From: Pelobacter sp.
Lineage (GTDB): Bacteria; Desulfobacterota; Desulfuromonadia; Geobacterales; Pseudopelobacteraceae
Reading direction: 5' to 3'
DNA: 45,385 nt
Assembly (NCBI GenBank): GCA_030824515.1
Contig: JAVBXN010000053.1
Coordinates: 1 to 45,385 of the forward strand
Shown: in pieces, positions 14,253 through 21,435 of the stretch
Layout: each line of letters opens with the position of its first letter
How positions within the stretch are numbered: the first letter of the stretch is position 1
Notes under the pieces: model-generated
What the model saw: the letters and a program-made list of their open reading frames with translations, nothing else
Told to the model about the DNA's origin: nothing
Databases searched by the model: none
Program-made: the position numbers and the translations under genes

Positions 14253-16340
14253 ATGAATACAGCTCCTGGAAAAGCGGGCAGAGTAGCTCCCGAACCGCAC
14301 AAGGGGAACACCTCCCCCCTGGGCGCAACCGTCTGTAACGGTGGCGTGAACTTCAGCCTTTTTGCCCGGGATTGCACCGGCATCGAGCTGCTGCTGTTTG
14401 AACATGCCGACGATGCGACACCCTCCCGGATTATAACCCTCGATCCCAGGCATAACCGCACTTACCACTACTGGCATGTTTTCGTGCCGGACATTGGAGC
14501 TGGACAGCTGTACGGGTTTCGGGTGGCAGGTCCCTTTGATCCTTCGCGTGGGAAGCGCTTCGACGCTGACAAGTTGCTGATCGATCCCTATGGCCGCGCG
14601 GTGGCGGTGCCAGCCGGATATGACCGCGCCGCCGCCTGTGTGCCGGGCGACAACGTTGCCATGTCCATGAAGAGCGTGGTGGCCGACCCTCGTGGTTACG
14701 ACTGGGAGGGTGATCTGCCGCTCAAACGCCCATACTCGCAGACGATAATCTATGAGATGCATGTGGCGGGATTCACAAAACATCCTTCATCCGGGGTCCC
14801 GGCCGATAAGCGCGGCACATACGCCGGACTGATTGAAAAGATTCCCTATCTGCAGGACCTGGGAGTTACCGCCGTCGAACTGCTGCCGGTCTTCCAGTTT
14901 GACCCGCACGACGCTCCTTCCGGCCTGTGCAACTATTGGGGCTACAGCCCGATCTCGTTCTTTGCCCCGCATGCGGCCTACAGCTCCCGCAAAGGACCGC
15001 TCGGACCATTGAACGAATTCCGCGACATGGTCAAGGCACTGCACCGTGCGGGCATTGAGGTGATCCTGGATGTGGTCTATAACCACACCTCCGAAGGTGA
15101 CCACAAGGGGCCGACCTTCTGCTACCGTGGCTTGGCCAACGACGTATACTACAGCCTGGACCCGGATGGCGCCTATATCAACCACACCGGATGCGGCAAT
15201 ACGTTTAATGCCAATCACCATGTGGTCCGAAGGCTTATCATCGATAGCCTCAACTATTGGGTTAAGGAAATGCATGTCGATGGCTTCCGCTTTGACCTGG
15301 CATCCATACTGTCCCGGGATGGCCAGGGGCAGCCGCTCAAGAACCCCCCCATCATCTGGGATATAGAATCAGACCCGACGCTGGCGGGGATAAAGCTGAT
15401 CGCCGAAGCGTGGGATGTGGGTGGGTTGTACCAGGTCGGCAGTTTCATCGGTGACAGCTGGAAAGAATGGAACGGTGAGTTCCGTGATGACGTACGCAGC
15501 TTTATCAAAGGTGACAACGGAGTAATACACCGCTTCGTCGCGCGTCTCCTGGCCAGTCCCGATATCTATGGCCACCGGGATCGCGAGCCGGAGCAGAGCA
15601 TAAACTTCATAACCTGCCATGACGGATTCACCCTGAACGATCTGGTCTCCTATAACATGAAGCACAACCAGGCCAATCGGGAGAAGAACCGGGATGGAGC
15701 CGAGTTCAACCTGAGCTGGAACTGCGGCATCGAGGGGCCTGCCCATGACCCGGCTGTGGAGGAGCTGCGCAACCGTCAGGTTAAAAACTTTCTGGCGGTA
15801 ACCCTGCTCGCCCTCGGCACTCCGATGATACTGATGGGAGACGAGGTCCGGCGGACCCAACACGGGAACAACAACGCCTACTGTCAGGACAGCAAAATCA
15901 GCTGGTTTGACTGGAGGTTGCTCACGCGACACGCAGACATACACCGTTTCACCAAACATTTGATTGCCGCCCGGATCATTCACGACGACAATGCGGTTGA
16001 GGAGCTGACTCTGAATCAGCTTCTCGGTCAGGCGCGACTGGAGTGGCATGGCGTGCGGTTGCACACGCCTGACTTGAGCGATTTTTCCCACAGCATCGCG
16101 CTGACGGCCTGGAGCGGCCGGCGGGTTGTCTTCCACTACATGGTCAACGCTTACTGGAACCCGCTCAGCTTCCGTCTCCCGTCTCCCAAAAAGCTGCCGG
16201 GCGGCGCCTGGCAGCGCTGGATCGACACGTCAAGGGCTTCACCAGAAGACATCGTGCCATGGGATGAAATGCAGGACGTTACCACCGGCAAATACCGGCT
16301 TCCGGGTCGCTCGATTGCGGTGCTTGTCGCCAGGAGATGA
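14253..16340 (+). CDS. glgX: Glycogen debranching enzyme, GlgX/isoamylase type (GH13)
   Basis: 695 residues, the usual size. It hydrolyses alpha-1,6 branch links of glycogen or limit dextrins in the cytoplasm. An N-terminal CBM48-like domain (~10-130, 'SPLGATVCNGGVNFSLFARD') precedes the catalytic barrel. Conserved GH13 regions: 'VILDVVYNHTSEGD' near 275; the nucleophile Asp348 in 'GFRFDLAS'; the acid/base Glu385 in 'LIAEAWD'; and the stabiliser Asp457 in 'TCHDGFTLNDL'. 'GPHD/NNNAYCQD' loops also fit GlgX. The ATG follows AAAAGGATTCTGA. It stands alone between a terminator and a radical SAM gene, without other glycogen genes in the window. Confidence 0.95.
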   Translation: MNTAPGKAGRVAPEPHKGNTSPLGATVCNGGVNFSLFARDCTGIELLLFEHADDATPSRIITLDPRHNRTYHYWHVFVPDIGAGQLYGFRVAGPFDPSRGKRFDADKLLIDPYGRAVAVPAGYDRAAACVPGDNVAMSMKSVVADPRGYDWEGDLPLKRPYSQTIIYEMHVAGFTKHPSSGVPADKRGTYAGLIEKIPYLQDLGVTAVELLPVFQFDPHDAPSGLCNYWGYSPISFFAPHAAYSSRKGPLGPLNEFRDMVKALHRAGIEVILDVVYNHTSEGDHKGPTFCYRGLANDVYYSLDPDGAYINHTGCGNTFNANHHVVRRLIIDSLNYWVKEMHVDGFRFDLASILSRDGQGQPLKNPPIIWDIESDPTLAGIKLIAEAWDVGGLYQVGSFIGDSWKEWNGEFRDDVRSFIKGDNGVIHRFVARLLASPDIYGHRDREPEQSINFITCHDGFTLNDLVSYNMKHNQANREKNRDGAEFNLSWNCGIEGPAHDPAVEELRNRQVKNFLAVTLLALGTPMILMGDEVRRTQHGNNNAYCQDSKISWFDWRLLTRHADIHRFTKHLIAARIIHDDNAVEELTLNQLLGQARLEWHGVRLHTPDLSDFSHSIALTAWSGRRVVFHYMVNAYWNPLSFRLPSPKKLPGGAWQRWIDTSRASPEDIVPWDEMQDVTTGKYRLPGRSIAVLVARR

Positions 16341-16438
16341 TTTGTACAACAGATGTGGGGGCAAAGCTTGTGTTTGCCCGTCAGTCAGGTGACTACACCA
16401 GATAATTTATCAGTACAAATGCACCAGGGAGCGCTGCC

Positions 16439-17944
16439 ATGAAAATTCTCCTCGTGTATCCACACTATCCCGACACCTTCTGGAGCTTCCGTTACGCCCT
16501 GAAATTCATCGACAGAAAAGCGAGTTTTCCTCCGCTGGGCCTTCTGACCGTGGCTGCCATGCTTCCCGGTGATTGGGAAAAAAGGCTCGTAGATATGAAC
16601 GTCCACTCTCTCGGCGACGCCGACCTGGAATGGGCGGATTACGTCTTCATCAGCGCCATGACGATTCAGCGGGAATCGGCGCAGGAGGTTATCGCAAGCT
16701 GCCGGAGGCTCGGGGTGAAGAGTGTTGCCGGCGGCCCGCTCTTTACCGCCTGCCATGATGAATTTCCGGAGGTTGACCACCTGGTGCTGGGCGAAGCGGA
16801 ACTCACGCTACCTCCATTTCTGGCGGATCTGTGCTATGGGAAAGCGCGGCCGGTTTATGCCGACAATCGACGGGCGGATATTACGAAAACCGTCATCCCG
16901 CTCTGGAACCTGATAGATGTCAGGAACTATGCCGCCATGAATATCCAGTATTGCCGGGGCTGCCCTTTTGACTGCGAGTTCTGCGACATCACCGCATTGT
17001 TGGGGAAAAAGCCCAGAAGCAAGAGACTGGTGCAGTTGCTAGCCGAACTGGACAGTCTCTATGTCAGCGGCTGGCGCGGGGCGGTTTTTTTCGTGGACGA
17101 CAACTTCATCGGAGACAAGGGGAAACTGAAGCGAGAGGTCCTGCCGGCCTTGATTGGCTGGATGCAGGCCAAAGGGCATCCGTTCTACTTTTACACCGAG
17201 GCGTCCATCGATCTGGCTGACGACGGACAGCTGATGGCGTTGATGGTCAGGGCGGGGTTCGAGGAGGTCTTTATCGGCATTGAAACCCCGCACGAGGGTG
17301 GACTGGTTGAGAGCGGCAAGGTGCAGAACAGGAATCGCGATCTTCTGGCCTCGGTAAAGTGCATCCAACGGGCCGGTCTGCAGGTGCACGGAGGGTTTAT
17401 CGTCGGATTCGACAGCGATTCAGCGGATATCTTCGACCGGCAGATCCGTTTCATCCAGGAGAGCGGCATTGTAACCGCGATGGTTGGCGTGCTGATAGCG
17501 CTGCGCGGGACCAGGCTCTACCAGCGTCTGCTGCGGGAGGGAAGGCTGTTGGGCAATGCCACCGGCAACAACACGGCCATCGCGCTGAATTTCATCCCGA
17601 GGATGGAACTAAGGGAGCTCGTCAGCGGTTATCAAACCATTCTCGGCACGATCTATTCACCGAAAAACTACTACCGGCGGGTAATCAGTCTCCTCAAGGA
17701 GTACCGTCCCACGCATCCGGGTAAATTTCACCTGCAGCAGGGGTATGTGGGGGCGCTCTTCAAATCGATACTGTTTTTGGGGGTTCTCGGCATGGAGCGA
17801 CTCCACTTCTGGAAACTCTTCTTCTGGTCTCTTGCGAGAAGGCCACGGCAATTCCCGCTGGCCATAACCTATGCGATCTATGGTTTCCATTTCAGAAAAA
17901 TTGCGGAAAAGATCTGCGAAAACGGATACGCCAAACGGATTTAA
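16439..17944 (+). CDS. B12-binding radical SAM protein (DUF4070 type)
   Basis: 501 residues. Residues 1-150 form a cobalamin-binding-like Rossmann domain ('MKILLVYPHYP', 'ISAMTIQRES', 'VAGGPLFTA', 'DHLVLGEAE') without the classic DxHxxG, as is common in this class. The radical SAM core holds the 4Fe-4S site C175-x3-C179-x2-C182 ('GCPFDCEFCD'), with an additional Cys172 just before it, then 'FFVDDNF' and 'FIGIETP'. The C-terminal ~150 residues match the DUF4070 region. Relatives include the hopanoid 2-methylase HpnP, but no hopanoid genes are nearby, so the methyl acceptor is unknown. Start follows CAGGGAGC. It converges on mlaA with a gap of only 25 bases. Confidence 0.9.
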   Translation: MKILLVYPHYPDTFWSFRYALKFIDRKASFPPLGLLTVAAMLPGDWEKRLVDMNVHSLGDADLEWADYVFISAMTIQRESAQEVIASCRRLGVKSVAGGPLFTACHDEFPEVDHLVLGEAELTLPPFLADLCYGKARPVYADNRRADITKTVIPLWNLIDVRNYAAMNIQYCRGCPFDCEFCDITALLGKKPRSKRLVQLLAELDSLYVSGWRGAVFFVDDNFIGDKGKLKREVLPALIGWMQAKGHPFYFYTEASIDLADDGQLMALMVRAGFEEVFIGIETPHEGGLVESGKVQNRNRDLLASVKCIQRAGLQVHGGFIVGFDSDSADIFDRQIRFIQESGIVTAMVGVLIALRGTRLYQRLLREGRLLGNATGNNTAIALNFIPRMELRELVSGYQTILGTIYSPKNYYRRVISLLKEYRPTHPGKFHLQQGYVGALFKSILFLGVLGMERLHFWKLFFWSLARRPRQFPLAITYAIYGFHFRKIAEKICENGYAKRI

Positions 17945-17969
17945 ACTAAAAGCCTTGTTCATGGGAAGA

Positions 17970-18758
17970 TCAATTCGCTGGAAGCGGCATGCCGGCCTCG
18001 ATTTCACGTTGCTCGTGGTAGATGAAGCGGACCATGTAGTACTCGAAGGGATAGCCGCTCTCATAGTAGCGGAAGCTCTTCTGATGCCGTGCGTCAACAG
18101 TCCCCATACCCGTCACCAGCGTGTCGTAGACGAAACTGTTGCCGGTATTTCCAAACGGATTGATTGCCGTGTAGATACCGTAGGATATGCCGCTGTCCAC
18201 GGCCAGACCACTCGCGTCGCGTACAGACGAAGGGCCGAAAATCGGAAGCACGAGATAGGGGCCGGAATCCGCTCCCCAGTAGTTGAGGGTCTTGCCGAAA
18301 TCCTCGTTGCGCCTTTCCAGGCCGAAGGATGTGGCAGGATCAAACATGCCCGCCAGGCCAAGCGTGCTGTTGGTAACGAAGCGCCCCAGTGTTGTCAGGG
18401 AATCCATCCCCTTGAGCTGGAACAGGCTGTTGGTTAGATTCCTCACTTCACCGAGGTTGTTGTACACTCCCGATATCCGCTGCTGGACGAATGTGGGCGT
18501 GATGAATTCGTAACTGCTCACCACCGGCAGGAAAAGGTATTTGTCGAAGTAGAAGTTGAAACGGTACATGCTGCGGTTGAAGCCTTCCCAGGGGTCTTCC
18601 ACCTCGGCGAAACGTTGATCCTTGAACTCGTTGATCGAGTGCATGGCCGCTACCTCCTCCGGGTTGTTCACCATGCTTGCGGCGCATCCGCCAAGTGACA
18701 GCGACAAAATCATGGCAGTGAGAGCAAAACCGCGTCTGTAGTGGCTCGTAATATTCAT
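17970..18758 (-). CDS. mlaA: MlaA (VacJ) outer-membrane lipoprotein
   Basis: 262 residues with a lipoprotein signal (lipobox LGGC, Cys at about 25). The MlaA domain is clear: 'DPWEGFNRSMYRFNFYFDKY', 'FITPTFVQQRISGVYNNLGE', 'GRFVTNSTLGLAGMFDPA' and 'LPIFGPSSVRDA'. MlaA sits in the outer membrane and extracts mislocated phospholipids from the outer leaflet, handing them to MlaC and the MlaFEDB transporter. Those partners are not in this window. Its start overlaps the stop of the upstream hydrolase (ATGA), so the two are translationally coupled. C-terminal ~25 residues ('YESGYPFEYYMVRFIYHEQR') are family-typical. Confidence 0.95.
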   Translation of the reverse strand: MNITSHYRRGFALTAMILSLSLGGCAASMVNNPEEVAAMHSINEFKDQRFAEVEDPWEGFNRSMYRFNFYFDKYLFLPVVSSYEFITPTFVQQRISGVYNNLGEVRNLTNSLFQLKGMDSLTTLGRFVTNSTLGLAGMFDPATSFGLERRNEDFGKTLNYWGADSGPYLVLPIFGPSSVRDASGLAVDSGISYGIYTAINPFGNTGNSFVYDTLVTGMGTVDARHQKSFRYYESGYPFEYYMVRFIYHEQREIEAGMPLPAN

Positions 18759-20041
18759 GGCGTACTCCCCATCCTGAAAAAATCAACCATATAAGCCTGG
18801 TTATCCTTGAACTCCAGATTACCCAGATGCCCGCCGCGAGGATAGAACTTTGCCCGTTCCCCGAAGAGCTGTCGCAGGTATTCCAGCTCGGCCTTGGTCA
18901 GAATGAAATCATCCTCGTTGGTCATCATGCCAAACTTGGTGGAAGACTTCAGATACCCTTCGATGCTCCTGAGACTCTGGGAATCGATCAGTGCCTGTTT
19001 GGTGAGACCCGGTCGTTGCTTTTGAAAGTAGGGATAGAAGTATTCGTTGAAATAGTCGTAGAAGCTCAGGTGGGTTGAAACCAGAAAATAGTCAAAAATG
19101 GAATCGCTGGAACTCAGCACCCGGTTCTTCGGCACGACATAGCCGCTGTTGGTCATCACGTCGGAGGAAAAGATCATGCCGGCCAGGCCGATCCGGTAGG
19201 AGAGTCCGATCAAACCGGCGGTTTCCGAGGAGGTAAACAGTTTTTCCGTGTAGATCGAGTAGATAAAATCCTCGTCGATAGCGACAAAATTGCCATAGCG
19301 GTAGAACCGGCTGAATTTGGAAAACATTCTGTTAAAGAAAATCCCCTGCTTCTTGGCCCCTCCGGGAATCTGCTTCAACAGCTCTTCGATCCTGGTGGCC
19401 GAGCTGTATAGGCTTACCGGAGGATTGATCATGAGCACCCTGCGAAAGTTGAACACCCGTCGCTCTTCGTCCAGCTTGGCGATAAAGGCTGCCTGGCTGG
19501 CCCCCAAGCTGTAGCCGCCCAGCAGGAATTCGGAGACCTCGATGTCACCCTTTACCTGTTGCCAGGCGGTTTCCATCACCCGGTACAGGTCAGCCGAGTC
19601 GTCTGTCAGATCGCCGGGGACGCGGCTTTGCGAGGCGGAGATGATGAAATTGGCCAGAGTAGGCGACGGCAGGGTAATGACATGGAAGCCGGCATGATAG
19701 AGGGATTTCATCATGGTCACGAGCCGTGGTGACTGATTGGTGGCGCCCGCGCCGCCGATCAGGAATACCAGCGGCGCTTTCTGCTTCTGGAAAGCCAACG
19801 TGCACAGCAGTCCTTCGTCGTAAAAGAAAACCTGAGGTTTCTTGCGGTCGGGGAAAACATTGAGCACCAGCCTCCGGGTGCGCATATGCTCCGGAAACTG
19901 GGGCTTGAGGCTTGCCGGTGTTCCCATTATAGTGGATTCATACGGCCCCGGAATCGGGTAGCCATAACTGTCGTCCGCCGCTAAACCGGAAACGGGCAGC
20001 AGTAGCAGGCAGGTCATGAACAGCAGTTTGAAGAAAATCAT
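18755..20041 (-). CDS. Secreted alpha/beta hydrolase coupled to mlaA
   Basis: 428 residues from ATG 20041, which has AAAGGAG in front and opens a good signal peptide (MIFFKLLFMTCLLLLPVSGL, cut near AA-DD). A longer frame adds 18 residues without such a site. The hydrolase core shows 'PLVFLIGGAGATNQSPR' (oxyanion region) and the nucleophile elbow 'GGYSLGAS' with Ser178; the acid and His are less certain ('GGHLGNLEF' near the end offers the His). Periplasmic or membrane-associated. Overlap with mlaA by ATGA suggests it acts on phospholipids or fatty esters in the same lipid-asymmetry pathway; this is inference. Confidence 0.85.
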   Translation of the reverse strand: MIFFKLLFMTCLLLLPVSGLAADDSYGYPIPGPYESTIMGTPASLKPQFPEHMRTRRLVLNVFPDRKKPQVFFYDEGLLCTLAFQKQKAPLVFLIGGAGATNQSPRLVTMMKSLYHAGFHVITLPSPTLANFIISASQSRVPGDLTDDSADLYRVMETAWQQVKGDIEVSEFLLGGYSLGASQAAFIAKLDEERRVFNFRRVLMINPPVSLYSSATRIEELLKQIPGGAKKQGIFFNRMFSKFSRFYRYGNFVAIDEDFIYSIYTEKLFTSSETAGLIGLSYRIGLAGMIFSSDVMTNSGYVVPKNRVLSSSDSIFDYFLVSTHLSFYDYFNEYFYPYFQKQRPGLTKQALIDSQSLRSIEGYLKSSTKFGMMTNEDDFILTKAELEYLRQLFGERAKFYPRGGHLGNLEFKDNQAYMVDFFRMGSTP

Positions 20042-20131
20042 GCGGATGTCTCCTTTGGGGAAATCGGCGCTGTTTGCGTTAAATAATACGAGCATCGGCT
20101 GTGCCCCGGGTCATCTGGCACAGTAATGTTT

Positions 20132-20276
20132 ACAACTACTATGCCAAGGAAAATCTTTCATTTTAAATGGTTAAGGTGCCGATTGTGCAAGGCAAGGCTG
20201 CCTGTCGGGTGGCGGGATAACGGGAAAGCCGTCGTACACGGCCGTCGTATTTAACGAAGCCGTCAAATGTGGCGGC
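20132..20276 (-). promoter_or_regulatory. Sigma54-like promoter module, copy 1, reading into hydrolase-mlaA
   Basis: On the minus strand TGGCAT-AGTAG-TTGTA (20147-20132) has the -24/-12 spacing of sigma54 promoters; the -12 GC is GT here. About 111 bp upstream is a palindrome GCCGCCA-catt-TGACGGC (20276-20259) with a further ACGACGGCC half-site ending at 20240, placed like an enhancer site. The same module recurs at 40036-40181 with spacing equal to within one base. The predicted start near 20121 gives an 80-nt leader that opens with a GTGCC/GGCAC hairpin. Confidence 0.5.
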
Positions 20277-20528
20277 GTTGGCCCTGGTGTGAATGTGGGA
20301 GAGCCGCTTCGCCCATGCCGGGCCGCCGGAAAGTGAGGCGGGCCGGATTATCAGCGTGGGTAACGATGCCGCGCCATTCCGTGACCGGCTGCAGCCGCTT
20401 CCTCACAGTGTGCCGTGCCTGCGGATGTTGTCCGGCACTCTTGTTGCTTTATGCTTTGTTGTCTGAATCTATTTGGACTATAAACAAGCGGTTCGATCAC
20501 TTTTGATGCAGGGGAGAATTCTGTCAAC
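20277..20528. other. Intergenic stretch before pssA, no gene seen
   Basis: Part of the 487-bp gap between the divergent hydrolase and pssA genes. It must hold the pssA promoter, but I see no convincing -35/-10 pair. A 79-residue Cys/Arg-rich frame at 20267-20506 lacks a ribosome-binding site and looks spurious. Confidence 0.5.
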
Positions 20529-21155
20529 ATGACATTACAAAAACCGCACAAGCATTTCTCCATGATTCGGGAATTTCAGCTTGCCGACTGGTTCACGCTG
20601 GCAAACGCGGTCTGTGGTACCGGAGCTGTTTTTTCCATGCTGACGTACCTGCAGACATCCGACGTCACCCATGTCTACTTTGCCTGCGGGATGGTTGTTG
20701 TCGCCGTGGTATTCGATGTCCTCGACGGACGAATTGCCCGCTGGCGTCAGAAGAATTCCATAATGGGGCGTGAGCTCGATTCCCTGGCCGATGTCATCTC
20801 CTTCGGCGTTGCTCCGGCTGTGATCGGCTACGGTTGCGGCATGCAGGGCTTATACGACCGTATCGTCCTGACCTACTTTGTTGCATGCGGAGTATCCCGT
20901 CTGGCTCGTTACAATGTGACCGCCGAGTCGCTGACCGGGGATGGGGATAAGGTGAAGTATTTCGAAGGCACTCCCATACCAACATCGCTGCTGCTGGTAG
21001 TTATGTTGTTCCTGGCAGCGTGGCAGGGCGCATTGCGTGAGTCGCTCTGGTTTGGCCAAGTAAGGTTCGCCGGCTTCACCCTGCATCCGCTGGTGCTGCT
21101 GTTTGCGGTGTCAGGCTCACTGATGATCAGCCGCATACGATTTCCAAAGTTTTGA
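20529..21155 (+). CDS. pssA: CDP-diacylglycerol-serine O-phosphatidyltransferase
   Basis: 208 residues, several membrane helices (about 23-43, 49-64, 88-105, 113-125, 153-170, 180-200). The CDP-alcohol phosphotransferase motif is complete: D63-x2-D66-G67-x2-A70-R71-x8-G80-x3-D84-x3-D88. It transfers phosphatidate from CDP-diacylglycerol to serine, making phosphatidylserine, the precursor of phosphatidylethanolamine, in the cytoplasmic membrane. The 'SLADVISFGVAPA' segment after the motif is typical of the serine branch rather than PgsA. Start follows AGGGGAGAATTCTG. No psd gene follows; a small lipoprotein gene comes 32 bases after the stop. Confidence 0.93.
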   Translation: MTLQKPHKHFSMIREFQLADWFTLANAVCGTGAVFSMLTYLQTSDVTHVYFACGMVVVAVVFDVLDGRIARWRQKNSIMGRELDSLADVISFGVAPAVIGYGCGMQGLYDRIVLTYFVACGVSRLARYNVTAESLTGDGDKVKYFEGTPIPTSLLLVVMLFLAAWQGALRESLWFGQVRFAGFTLHPLVLLFAVSGSLMISRIRFPKF

Positions 21156-21187
21156 TCCACCACCACCAAATAAAAAGGAGATTCCAG

Positions 21188-21373
21188 ATGAAAAAAAACG
21201 GCTTGAAATTATTTGTAACATTGATGGTGACCATCCTGATAGCCGGAGTATCCGGCTGCAAGAAACAAGAGGGTCCGCTGGAGCGAGCCGGTAAGGAAAT
21301 AGATCGGGCTGCGGAAAAGACTGGAGATAAGCTCGAAAAAGCCGGGGATAAAATCAAAGACTCGGTGAAATGA
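21188..21373 (+). CDS. Small lipoprotein with amphipathic K/E/D repeat
   Basis: 61 residues from ATG 21188, which follows AAAAAGGAGATTCC. The signal ends in lipobox SGC (Cys at about 21), then KKQEGP. The rest is an amphipathic helix made of repeated 'AGKEIDRAAEKTGDKLEKAGDKIKD' type units of 7-11 residues, cut here to show only its pattern of A-G/T-x-K/D. Such entericidin-like or YtxH-like short lipoproteins are frequent in Geobacter relatives and have no proven role. It is likely cotranscribed with pssA. Confidence 0.8.
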   Translation: MKKNGLKLFVTLMVTILIAGVSGCKKQEGPLERAGKEIDRAAEKTGDKLEKAGDKIKDSVK

Positions 21374-21391
21374 ACTGAAATGTGTTCTGAG

Positions 21392-21432
21392 TAACCAGGA
21401 CTCCGGTGCCTTCCTGAGAAGGTACCGTGGTT
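21392..21432. terminator. Two-way hairpin between convergent genes
   Basis: GGTGCCTTC-ctga-GAAGGTACC (21405-21426), extended outward by AACCA (21393-21397) and TGGTT (21428-21432). Lies between the lipoprotein gene and the convergent kinase gene. There is no long T run, so efficiency is uncertain. Confidence 0.55.
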
Positions 21433-21435
21433 CAA

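Noticed and set aside
16439..17944. Naming the radical SAM gene hpnP
   Set aside because: Same domain order as HpnP, but this class is broad and no hopanoid genes are nearby.
20117..20131. TGGCAC on the plus strand as a sigma54 -24 box toward pssA
   Set aside because: No TTGC at the proper distance; the box is half of a small hairpin in the opposite leader.
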